From contig NZ_FNPZ01000004.1 in NCBI RefSeq assembly GCF_900107435.1, positions 520,999 to 584,998 on the forward strand: a stretch of 64,000 nucleotides of DNA, read 5' to 3'. Shown piece by piece: positions 1 through 7,615 of this stretch. The notes under the pieces are model-generated. The model was given only the letters and a program-made list of their open reading frames with translations, searched no databases and had not been told where the DNA came from. The translations under genes were made by a program, and so were the position numbers. The stretch is from Herbiconiux ginsengi. Lineage in GTDB: Bacteria > Actinomycetota > Actinomycetes > Actinomycetales > Microbacteriaceae. Every line of letters starts with the position of its first letter. The stretch's first letter is position 1.

Positions 1-1785
1 TCCGACGATGTCGATGCCCTCGACGCCGCGACGGCGCCCGATCTCCGCCTCGGCGGGGGCGGCGTGGTCTCCACGACTCCCGACGGAGGAGTGCTTGCGG
101 TGTCGACAGCGGATGACGCCGTGTTCCGTTCCGAGCCGGGCGTGCCTCTCACCAGCGCTCCCCGCACGCCGGTCGACTTGTCGGGTGGGTCCATCCAGGC
201 GGTGGGCACATCTCACGGCTGGATAGTGCACGAAGCCGATTCTGCGACGCTACTGACGTCGACGGGGCCGATCGACTTGAGCGGTGTGCTATCGCGGACG
301 AATTCCGTTGTCGCTCTGCAGCAGTCCGCAGACACACCGCGACGGCCTGCCGCGTCGTCGCAACCTGAGCGCGCCTACCTGGCAACCAGCACTACCCTCG
401 TCGAAGCCGATCTCGCGACCCACGAAGTCCGGCGCGTCTCAACGGGCCATTCCGGGCATCCCGCTCGACCGGTCGTGGTGGGCGGATGCACCTACGCGGC
501 CTGGTCCGACGGATCGACGTGGCGAAGCTGTCGGCCGGATGGAGGTGGTGAGCCCGTGGTCACCACCGGCGTACTTCCTGACATGCGGGCGGATGCGCAG
601 CTGGTCTTCCAGACCAACGGCGATGGCGTTCTCCTCAACGACCCCGACACGGGATCGGTGTGGGCTGTTCAAGCCGACAATCAGGTCGTCGGCAACTGGG
701 GTGAGATCATCCTGGCGGAGGGCGGTTCGCTGCCGGTGACGGCCGTGGGGGAGGAGGGAGCGAAGCCATCGGCCGAGCCCTCCGACGTATTCGTGCCGCT
801 GCCAACGGCAGAAACGCCATCGCCGAAGGAGACGCCTCGCATCGACGAGTCGCCACTGACGGCCGAGCCGCCGCCTTCGCCGGCAGACCCGCCCGCGGCT
901 GACCCACCGGCCGCGCCCGAAGGTCCGACCCCGCTCCTCATCCAGCCGACACCGGTGACGGCGGTACTCGACGAGAGCACGGGAACGGTTACCCTCGCGT
1001 GGGCGCCATTCGGCGGAGTCGTCGCATCATCCGGCGGCTACTTCGCGCAGAATCTCGGCCTCGACGGCTCTCAGACATCCGCTCCGTGCACGGGGCAGAG
1101 CAAACCGCCGAGCGGCGGCGAGGTCGTAGCGACGGGCGATTCGACCACGATCACCTTCTCCGGCGTCGACCGGCCGGGCGCGACCTACGGGTTCCTGGTG
1201 TGGGGTTACAACGACCACGGGTGCGCGGCCAGCGCCCTGGTGACCGTGTCGCCCCATCCGTCGCCCTCGCAGATCACCGCGCTGACCGGAGGCATGATCG
1301 AATCGGGCACCGCGTGGGAGTACCGCATCGACGAGATCGGTCCCACCGCCGATCACTACGAGGTGCAGCGGATGGACAGGGAAGAGGGCGTGGGTGGGAT
1401 CGCACGATTCTTCGGCACCGGCGTCATCCCGCGCACCCTGACCGAGGGCCCCTTCGGAACGCCGTACGCGTTCCGCATCCGCGGCTGCAACGCCGAGTCG
1501 GACGGGGGAGCGTGCGGTCCGTGGCTCGAATCGTCGGCGCCTGATGCGTCGCTGACGCTCGAACCGACGGATCTCCTCTACGACGAATCGGCCGCGGTCT
1601 GGACCTGGGCTGCGGCACCCGACAACGCCGGGCTGGAGGCGGTCATCTTGTGCGGAAGCTTCTCGGGTGCGGGTGGCAAGTTCACGGCCGACAGCACCCA
1701 TTGCGGCATGGACTCCGTGGTTGCCTCAGGCGATGCCTGGCTCAAGGTCGTCGTCAGCGGGCACTCCTACCGCTTCCGGCCGTGA
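1..1785 (+). CDS. Fibronectin type III-like surface protein, 3' part (5' end outside window)
   Basis: The reading frame is open from base 1, so the gene starts left of the window; the GTG at 64 is only an internal candidate. In view are about 594 codons. The first part has short repeated beta-rich segments suggestive of a propeller, followed by a Pro/Glu/Thr-rich linker (near bases 760-940) and then at least two Fn3/Ig-like beta domains with paired cysteines. Proteins of this build in actinobacteria are large, membrane-tethered extracellular proteins (family knowledge). No LPXTG or terminal hydrophobic segment is seen at the C-terminus, so any anchor must be N-terminal. The next gene is convergent, 22 bp away. 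Role unknown. Confidence 0.75.
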   Translation, partial: SDDVDALDAATAPDLRLGGGGVVSTTPDGGVLAVSTADDAVFRSEPGVPLTSAPRTPVDLSGGSIQAVGTSHGWIVHEADSATLLTSTGPIDLSGVLSRTNSVVALQQSADTPRRPAASSQPERAYLATSTTLVEADLATHEVRRVSTGHSGHPARPVVVGGCTYAAWSDGSTWRSCRPDGGGEPVVTTGVLPDMRADAQLVFQTNGDGVLLNDPDTGSVWAVQADNQVVGNWGEIILAEGGSLPVTAVGEEGAKPSAEPSDVFVPLPTAETPSPKETPRIDESPLTAEPPPSPADPPAADPPAAPEGPTPLLIQPTPVTAVLDESTGTVTLAWAPFGGVVASSGGYFAQNLGLDGSQTSAPCTGQSKPPSGGEVVATGDSTTITFSGVDRPGATYGFLVWGYNDHGCAASALVTVSPHPSPSQITALTGGMIESGTAWEYRIDEIGPTADHYEVQRMDREEGVGGIARFFGTGVIPRTLTEGPFGTPYAFRIRGCNAESDGGACGPWLESSAPDASLTLEPTDLLYDESAAVWTWAAAPDNAGLEAVILCGSFSGAGGKFTADSTHCGMDSVVASGDAWLKVVVSGHSYRFRP

Positions 1786-1807
1786 GTGAGTGCCCGCCGA
1801 GCGCTGC

Positions 1808-2371
1808 TCAGTCGATGTAGACGGATGAGGCGACGTTGTTGAACGAGCCCATCGTCGTCTTGGACACGAACGGGCCGTAGGCCGTTCCGTCGTAGAGGGT
1901 GTCGGCGTAGAAGGTGGCCTGACAGCCGTTCGACGACTGGAACGATTCGAAGCGATCGCTCCACGTACCGAGGTTCTGGAAACCGTAAGCCACCGCGTTG
2001 CAGATGTTCGCGTTCGAACTGAAGTAACTGTTGCTGAGACCGGTCATGTTCTGCCCGTCGTATCCGGTCAGTAGCAGATAGTCGACCAATGCCCCGGTCG
2101 GTGCGGCCGAACGGCTTGCAGATTCGCCCGTGACGAGGGGGCGGCCGGTGGCGAGCTCGATCGCTTCGACCGGGTCGAGGGCGGCGTCGAAGCATCCGGT
2201 CTGGCCGGTGTCGACGTTCGTCCAGCAGGACTGTGCCGGTTCGGTCGGGGAGGCCGAGGCCGAGGCCGAAGCCGAAGTGGCGGTGAGTATGGTGAGCGCG
2301 GCGGCGGCCGCGAGGCCGAGTGCTGCGAGACGCCGCACTGGGGCGGGACGAGGAGGAGTCTGAGTGTGCAT
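1808..2371 (-). CDS. Small secreted beta/gamma-crystallin-like protein
   Basis: This is a 187-residue protein. It has a Sec signal peptide (basic start, Ala/Leu-rich core to about residue 38, Ser/Ala cleavage region), then a mature domain with four cysteines. The C-terminal pattern Gly-Tyr-Asp-Gly-x-Asn, aromatic residues, Asn-Val-Ala-Ser-Ser-Val and a final Ile-Asp resembles the Greek-key repeat of secreted beta/gamma-crystallin or peptidase-inhibitor I36-like proteins (inference from pattern). I chose the ATG at 2371 because the signal peptide begins there; the open frame continues upstream without a plausible secretion start. The divergent neighbour is an ECF sigma factor, so it may be a target of that regulator, but nothing in the sequence proves it. 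Confidence 0.7.
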   Translation of the reverse strand: MHTQTPPRPAPVRRLAALGLAAAAALTILTATSASASASASPTEPAQSCWTNVDTGQTGCFDAALDPVEAIELATGRPLVTGESASRSAAPTGALVDYLLLTGYDGQNMTGLSNSYFSSNANICNAVAYGFQNLGTWSDRFESFQSSNGCQATFYADTLYDGTAYGPFVSKTTMGSFNNVASSVYID

Positions 2372-2616
2372 GGCGACATTCAAGCGCTCGCGGAAAGCTG
2401 AGGGAGGACGGACGCGTGAAGCTTTGCCCGTCCAGATGAGCGGCGCGAACCGGCGTCGTGACGCACCGGAGAACACTTCGCAGCCTGGGTAACGCCAGGC
2501 CGAACGGCGACATATATAAGGAGTGAATTCCGTATTCTGACAGCGATCGGAGGTGCTCCAGTCGCCTGGGAACGCCGATTGCTTTGGCCGGTCGATGGTG
2601 CGGTACAGTCCGAGAA

Positions 2617-3168
2617 ATGAACGATCCGGGGGACGAACGTCTGCTCGCCGACGCGCTACGCGGCGATGAGCGGGCCTTCGCCGCGTTCTACGACCGGCAC
2701 GTCGAGCCGCTATATCTACTTGCGCTGCGGGAGCTCGGCGACGAAGACGAAGCGCAGGAGGTGACCCAGGAGGTGTTCGCGATCGCCTGGCGCAAAGCCC
2801 GCCGCATCCGCCTGGTGGGCGGTTCAGCCGCCTCATGGCTGGAAGCGACCTGCCGGAACGTCGCCGCCAACCGGATGCGGTCGGTGCGACGGCGGCCCGT
2901 CATGACTCCGGTCGAAGAACTCGGCCATACGCTGGCGGAGACAGACCGGGTGGATGAAGAATTCGATTCGCGGCTGTTGATGGGGCGACTGGAGACGGAG
3001 GTGCTGTCGATGCCCGAGCTCGACCAGCAGGTCTACCGGTCGATTCTGCGTGATGGTCTGTCGTACGACGAGACCGCCGAGGCGCTCGGGATCTCGACCG
3101 CGTCGGTGCGCAAACGCCTCAACCGTGTGCGCACCCGCCTCCGCAAGCGGGCGGAGGGCGAGCGATGA
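2617..3168 (+). CDS. ECF-type RNA polymerase sigma factor
   Basis: This is a 183-residue sigma-70 family protein of the extracytoplasmic-function class. Region 2 lies near residues 10-90, with the FYDRHVEPLY and EVTQEVF core segments. Region 4 lies near residues 120-175, with the helix-turn-helix around LSYDETAEALGIS followed by a basic helix. There is no region 1 or 3, as usual for ECF factors. The ATG at 2617 fits the family start better than the upstream in-frame start at 2584. The stop overlaps the next start by ATGA, so the downstream membrane protein is probably its coupled partner. It likely controls a local envelope response, and autoregulation is common for such pairs (family knowledge). 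Confidence 0.92.
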   Translation: MNDPGDERLLADALRGDERAFAAFYDRHVEPLYLLALRELGDEDEAQEVTQEVFAIAWRKARRIRLVGGSAASWLEATCRNVAANRMRSVRRRPVMTPVEELGHTLAETDRVDEEFDSRLLMGRLETEVLSMPELDQQVYRSILRDGLSYDETAEALGISTASVRKRLNRVRTRLRKRAEGER

Positions 3169-3638
3169 CGCCCGAACCACGGCTGAGCGATGAGCGCCGG
3201 TCGAACATGCGGCGGTGGGTGCTCGACTACGTCGACCGTCGCAAACGGCGCCGCCGCCGACTCGCGATCGCCGGTGCCGGCGTCATCGGTGTCGCCGCAT
3301 TGAGCGCCGCCGCATGGGTCGTGACGGCTCCGCAATCCGTGCAGGAACGCACCGTGAGCTGCTACTCCGCGGCGAGCCTGGACTCCACTATCGCTGCCGG
3401 TGAGCGCTACAGCGGCGAGGCCGTGGGTGATCCGGGCGAGCATGCGCTCGGCATGTGTGCCGCACTCTGGTCCGCCGGCGTGCTGGGCGGGTCGACGCCG
3501 CCGTCCACCGGGCCGACCGATGCGCCCGTGCCTGAGCTGACGCTGTGCGTGCGCGCCGACCAGACCCTCGCCGTCTTCCCCACCGGGGACTCCGGATTCT
3601 GCGCGGCCAACGGCCTCGCGCTGTACGTCAAACCCTGA
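3165..3638 (+). CDS. Single-pass membrane protein, probable anti-sigma partner
   Basis: A 157-residue protein translationally coupled to the ECF sigma gene (ATGA overlap). An N-terminal cytoplasmic segment of about 35 residues is rich in Arg and Lys, followed by one transmembrane helix (about 36-58) and an extracytoplasmic domain with four cysteines. The cytoplasmic part is too short for a full zinc-binding ZAS anti-sigma domain, and I see no HxxxCxxC motif. Anti-sigma function is therefore inferred only from position and topology. It could instead be a membrane effector or sensor of the same regulon. Confidence 0.65.
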   Translation: MTPEPRLSDERRSNMRRWVLDYVDRRKRRRRRLAIAGAGVIGVAALSAAAWVVTAPQSVQERTVSCYSAASLDSTIAAGERYSGEAVGDPGEHALGMCAALWSAGVLGGSTPPSTGPTDAPVPELTLCVRADQTLAVFPTGDSGFCAANGLALYVKP

Positions 3639-3909
3639 CTCACGAGGCTTCCGCGCCCGAGTACGCCCCGGGTGGAACCCTTCTATTTCCGGCGTGACGC
3701 CATCGTTACCCCTCTTGAAGCGGCTTCACGAAGAGTTCATCGTCTCGATCACGAACCCGGGTAGACAGTTCGCGAAACCGTCCTGAGCAGGCCGGTCCGG
3801 GGGTGGACCGCAGCATCCATACTCGATTCGAGCGGTACGAACGGGGCCTGAAACGCCGGGCGAATCACTCACGCTCCGTCGGGTGACGGGCTGACATGCA
3901 GGGGGAAAA
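3639..3909. other. Gene-free stretch before the small unknown gene
   Basis: About 270 bases with no convincing coding frame on either strand. It contains a weak inverted repeat CTCTT...AAGAG near 3713-3736 and a purine-rich ribosome-binding site directly before 3910. It probably holds the promoter of the following gene, but no clear -35/-10 pair stands out. Confidence 0.4.
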
Positions 3910-4515
3910 ATGGTGGGTTCGACGAGCACTCCGCGAGTCGCTTTCGTCGAATTCGCGAACAGCGAGCAACGGATGCTGCAGCGCTACCGCGAATTCCTCG
4001 AGCAGGTCGAGCGGGCAGCTGATCCTGTCGCGGGAGTAGTCGTCGAACCACAGCCGCATTGGGTCGCCGCCGATTCATCCGACCTGCACCTCTGGCGCCT
4101 GTGCGGACTCAACCAGCGCGAGGTCGGGCGAAGCGCCCGAACCTTCTCCAGCATCGACAAGGCGAGGCGCAACGCCGAAGCCATCGTGGCTGCCGGAGAC
4201 CACCTCACCGTTCACCTCGTGCACGACGGGATGAGCCACCTCTGGTACATCTCGCTCTTCGGCTCTCCGGCACTGGTCGGTGTCGGCCGCTACCCGCGGG
4301 AGGATCGCGCCCAGCATGCAGCGGCGACCGCCAAGCGTCTCATCGCCGCCGCAGTTGTACAGGCCGGCTCGAAGCGACTGCCCCTGGCAGCAACCGGACC
4401 GCTGAGCCTCGGCCCGGCCTCCGCCCACAGATTTCCGTCTTCGAACTCGGGGGATTCGCGCCCGGAAAACGGAATGCCCGCCCCAGCCGATCTGGGAACG
4501 GGCACCCGCGAATAA
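3910..4515 (+). CDS. Unknown protein, possibly DUF1508/YegP-like
   Basis: 201 residues. The strong ribosome-binding site AGGGGGA just before ATG 3910 supports the start. There is no signal peptide or membrane segment. The middle (about residues 55-125) reads as a beta-alpha unit with a pattern like WRLCGLN...REVGRSARTFSSIDKARRNAE, which recalls DUF1508 domains (WRL...G.vigrS..y.s...a...). This is a pattern resemblance only. The last 60 residues are low-complexity and probably disordered. The gene precedes the PstS-like operon but is separated from it by an inverted repeat, so it may be an independent unit. Confidence 0.6.
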   Translation: MVGSTSTPRVAFVEFANSEQRMLQRYREFLEQVERAADPVAGVVVEPQPHWVAADSSDLHLWRLCGLNQREVGRSARTFSSIDKARRNAEAIVAAGDHLTVHLVHDGMSHLWYISLFGSPALVGVGRYPREDRAQHAAATAKRLIAAAVVQAGSKRLPLAATGPLSLGPASAHRFPSSNSGDSRPENGMPAPADLGTGTRE

Positions 4516-4519
4516 CACC

Positions 4520-4544
4520 CTTACGTCTGCTGCAACAGCGTAAG
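4520..4544 (+). promoter_or_regulatory. Inverted repeat before the PstS-like operon
   Basis: CTTACG and CGTAAG arms flank 13 bases that contain an inner CTG/CAG pair. It lies 5 bases after the preceding stop and 25 bases before the GTG start at 4569, followed by CTATAG and AGGAG. It could be an operator, a short terminator for the upstream gene, or a 5' leader hairpin. Confidence 0.45.
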
Positions 4545-4568
4545 AAATCTCACTATAGGAGAAGCACT

Positions 4569-5738
4569 GTGTTGAAAACAAGTCGTGCCCTGAAGGCCAC
4601 GGTCGTCGCCGGCCTCACCTTCGGACTCATTACGGCGGGCGCCTCTGCCGCGAACGCCGAGCCGGTTCCGTCAGGCTTCCGCACCTACGCGGCCGTCGGA
4701 TCCGACACCATCCAGGACGTCTACAACGAGCTGAGCAACACCTACTTCACGAGCATCGCGTCGTACAACGCGTTCCCGGCCGGCACCATCACCACCAAGT
4801 CGGGCATTTCGGCGTTCGCTCGCCCCGCCGGCTCGGGCGACGGCGTGAAGGCGCTCAGCGCCTCGTGGAGCACCACCTCCAACACCTTCACCAACGCCGA
4901 CGGCGTCACCTCGCCGGCTCTGCAGTCGGGCAGCATCCACGCCGTGGACATCGCCCGCTCGTCGTCGCGCCCCGGCACCTCGGTCGCGCCCGGCGGCTCG
5001 ACCGACAAGCTGGTCTTCGTGCCACTGGCCCGCGACGCCGTCTCGGTCGCGATCCAGGGTGTGGGCCTCACCGGGGTTCCCACGAACTTCACCACCGCCG
5101 AGCTCCACGCCATCTTCATCGGCACCTCCGCCGGCAACGTGACCGCCGGTTCGGGCTCCACCGACCCGGTGTACAACAAGCCCGGTGGCGGCACCATCAC
5201 GCTGCACCCGGAGCTGCCGCAGGCAAGCTCGGGAACCCGCAGCTTCTTCCTCAAGGCGATCGGTCAGGGCGCTGACCCGATCGGTGCCTGGGTGGAGCAG
5301 ATCGGCTCGCCCGAGAACAACGCCAGCACCCTCGGCACCGCCGGTGATATCTCGCCGTTCTCGGTTGCTCAGTGGAACGCACAGAAGGCCGGCCTCGGCG
5401 ACACGATCACCGGTGCCCCCAACGGCTCGACGCTGAAGATCACGTCGGTCAACTCGAAGGCGACCAACCTCCCCACCGGGCTGGGCGACACGAGCACCAT
5501 CTACGGCGACCTCCAGTCGGAGCCGTCCTCGGCCGTCGGAACCTTCGCCCGCGACGTGTACTCGGTGGTTCCGACCGCTAACTACACGGGCACCCTCGCA
5601 ACGCTCATCAACTCGAGTCTCCGTGATGCCTCCCACCTGGTCGGCGGCAACCCGAAGTACGTGGTGAACGATTACGGTTTTGGCCGCATCGTCTACACGG
5701 CGTCGGAGGGCGAGTACCACTCCAATTGGACCAACTAA
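4569..5738 (+). CDS. Secreted PstS-like substrate-binding protein (first gene of locus)
   Basis: 389 residues. The start is the GTG at 4569, 7 bases after AGGAG. A signal peptide with Ala-Asn-Ala-Glu cleavage (about residue 29) is followed by a type-2 periplasmic-binding fold. The segment AAVGSDTIQDVYNELSN near the mature N-terminus matches the phosphate-loop region of PstS-like proteins, and the Thr/Ser-Gly-Thr-Arg segment near residue 220 matches the second ligand loop. No lipobox cysteine and no C-terminal membrane helix are visible, so the protein may be freely secreted or held by partners. It is followed by a strong hairpin, suggesting it is produced in excess over downstream genes. The ligand may be phosphate, but this is unproven. 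Confidence 0.8.
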   Translation: MLKTSRALKATVVAGLTFGLITAGASAANAEPVPSGFRTYAAVGSDTIQDVYNELSNTYFTSIASYNAFPAGTITTKSGISAFARPAGSGDGVKALSASWSTTSNTFTNADGVTSPALQSGSIHAVDIARSSSRPGTSVAPGGSTDKLVFVPLARDAVSVAIQGVGLTGVPTNFTTAELHAIFIGTSAGNVTAGSGSTDPVYNKPGGGTITLHPELPQASSGTRSFFLKAIGQGADPIGAWVEQIGSPENNASTLGTAGDISPFSVAQWNAQKAGLGDTITGAPNGSTLKITSVNSKATNLPTGLGDTSTIYGDLQSEPSSAVGTFARDVYSVVPTANYTGTLATLINSSLRDASHLVGGNPKYVVNDYGFGRIVYTASEGEYHSNWTN

Positions 5739-5759
5739 CACCCAGCGGTTGATTCCACG

Positions 5760-5792
5760 GTTGTGCCGGGCGGCCTGTCCGCCCGGCACAAC
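5760..5792 (+). terminator. Strong stem-loop after the first PstS-like gene
   Basis: A perfect 14-bp stem (GTTGTGCCGGGCGG / CCGCCCGGCACAAC) with a 5-base loop. There is no T-run after it, so it may act as a partial terminator or as a 3' mRNA stabiliser, letting the first gene be expressed above the rest of the operon. Confidence 0.75.
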
Positions 5793-5875
5793 TCCGCGCC
5801 GGCCACCCCGACTTCCCTCCCACCAATGAATCGCAGACCAATCCCGGTCGGCCCGACGAAAGGCACTTCCTCTCG

Positions 5876-7510
5876 ATGAAAACCCACTCCTCGCGCCCGC
5901 TGTGGCAGCGAATCGCAGCCGTCGCCGGTGCGGCGATCGTGCTCGGCGGCATCGCCGCTGCGGCTCCCGCCGCCGCGGCGGACTCCGCTCTGACGTTCAC
6001 GCCGAGCAAGACTTCCGGCACGATCGCGGGCCTCGATCTCCAGGACATCAAGTTCAATACGACGCTCACCTGCGACCCGATCAGCGAATGGGGAATGTTC
6101 CTGAGCGAGCCCGGTGCAGAGACCGTACCTGTCGCGGATGGCACTACGCCCGCGGATGTTTGGGCGAGTTACCCGATCTTCAAACAGCGCCCGGGCGGCA
6201 TGGCGGACGGCATTCCCTGGGAAAACGTCGATATTCCGCCCACGCTCTACGATTCGACGAAGGGCTACGCTTCGCTGCCGTGGTCGCAATTGCTTACCCC
6301 CGATCACAGCTACAGCATCGGCGTTGTTTGTCTGACCTACGCGGACGGATTCGACACCATCCTGGATCGGGATGCGTCGGGCAACTCGATCGCGGCGTGG
6401 ATGCGGATCGACACCGACGGCAGCGGCAACTGGAAGCTGAACGTTCCGAAGGTCGACACCTCGGTGGAGCTGGCCGGTGTGCAGGAGGGCGTGAACAATG
6501 CCAAGCTGACCGCGACGGTGAAGGCCGGCGATGCGGCGGCCTCGGATGCGACCGGAACGGTCGAGTTCTCCGACGGATCGAGCACCATGTCGGCGCCGGT
6601 CGCGGCGGGCGTCGCGACGACGACGATCCCCGGTCTCGCAGATGGCCCTCATGAGTACACGGCGACGTACGTTCCGGCGGAGGACTCGAACTACAGTGGT
6701 TCGGTCTCCGGCCCGGTGACCGTCACGATCTCCAAGACCCGCGTCGCGACCACGGTCGCACTGGTCGGCACCGCAGTCGGATACGACGCGGCGGATCTCA
6801 CGGCGACCGTCTCGGCCGACGGCGCGAAAGCGACCGAGGCAGACGGCGTGGTGGAGTTCTGGTCAGCGGGTTCGAAAGTCGCCTCCCAGACGGTCGCCGA
6901 CGGTGTTGCGCAGTACACGGCGTCGGGACTGACAGATGGCAAGGCTTACGCCTACACGGCCAAGTTCGTGCCCGATGCCGCGGAAACGGACTATGCGGCG
7001 AGTGCGGAATCCTCCGCTGTCACCGTGCAGATCCCAGCGCTCCCCGCTCTTCTGACCGCGGGCGGCAAGGTCGAGGCCGGCGCCGAGTACCGGGCCGAGT
7101 ACCCGGCGGAGACGTTCGAAGGCGGGGCCGAGGTGACGGGAGAGGTCCACTCCGACCCCATCCCGCTCACGGAGACGGCGACCGCAGCCGCCGATGGGTC
7201 GGTGCGGTACATCTTCACCGTTCCGGCAACGCTCGAGGCCGGCAGCGCTCACGAGCTGGTGCTGACCGACGGCACGGCGACCACGACACTGGCCTTCACG
7301 ATCGAGGCTGCAGCTCCCACGCCGAGCCCGTCGCCGAGTGCGCCGGCCGCCACCGGGTCGAACAATCCGGCGGCGTTCCATACCGACTGGGTCGGGGCGA
7401 CCATGCAGAACCCGGCCGGCCTGCTCGCGGTCATCGGGGGCCTCATCGCGCTCGCCGCCGCTGCAGGCACGGGCGGCTGGTACCTCTGGCGCCGCACCCG
7501 ACGCGCCTGA
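5876..7510 (+). CDS. Membrane-anchored Ig-like repeat surface protein
   Basis: 544 residues. Signal peptide (to about residue 36, AAAA-DSA) is followed by a unique N-terminal domain of about 160 residues. Then come two bacterial Ig-like repeats (about 200-290 and 293-390, each with the repeating VELAGV/VALVGT...TATV and YTATYVP/YTAKFVP pattern), a further beta domain, a Pro/Ser linker (TPSPSPSAP) and a C-terminal transmembrane helix followed by RRTRRA. No LPXTG-type signal precedes the helix, so it appears to be simply membrane-anchored. The build is that of an extracellular stalk or receptor. Its place between two substrate-binding-type genes suggests it presents or positions the uptake machinery. 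Confidence 0.8.
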   Translation: MKTHSSRPLWQRIAAVAGAAIVLGGIAAAAPAAAADSALTFTPSKTSGTIAGLDLQDIKFNTTLTCDPISEWGMFLSEPGAETVPVADGTTPADVWASYPIFKQRPGGMADGIPWENVDIPPTLYDSTKGYASLPWSQLLTPDHSYSIGVVCLTYADGFDTILDRDASGNSIAAWMRIDTDGSGNWKLNVPKVDTSVELAGVQEGVNNAKLTATVKAGDAAASDATGTVEFSDGSSTMSAPVAAGVATTTIPGLADGPHEYTATYVPAEDSNYSGSVSGPVTVTISKTRVATTVALVGTAVGYDAADLTATVSADGAKATEADGVVEFWSAGSKVASQTVADGVAQYTASGLTDGKAYAYTAKFVPDAAETDYAASAESSAVTVQIPALPALLTAGGKVEAGAEYRAEYPAETFEGGAEVTGEVHSDPIPLTETATAAADGSVRYIFTVPATLEAGSAHELVLTDGTATTTLAFTIEAAAPTPSPSPSAPAATGSNNPAAFHTDWVGATMQNPAGLLAVIGGLIALAAAAGTGGWYLWRRTRRA

Positions 7511-7522
7511 CCCACCCCTCGA

Positions 7523-7564
7523 GGTCGGGATGGTTGCCCCGTGACTGCGGCAGCCATCCCGGCC
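7523..7564 (+). terminator. Long stem-loop between the surface protein and the 928-residue gene
   Basis: A 16-bp stem with two G-U pairs (GGTCGGGATGGTTGCC with GGCAGCCATCCCGGCC) and a 10-base loop. There is no T-tract. This is the second such hairpin in the operon, again placed just after a gene for an abundant surface product. Confidence 0.7.
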
Positions 7565-7615
7565 CTTCCACGATGTCCCGCTCTCCCGTACCAGCTCTTT
7601 GAGGATCAGTAACCT

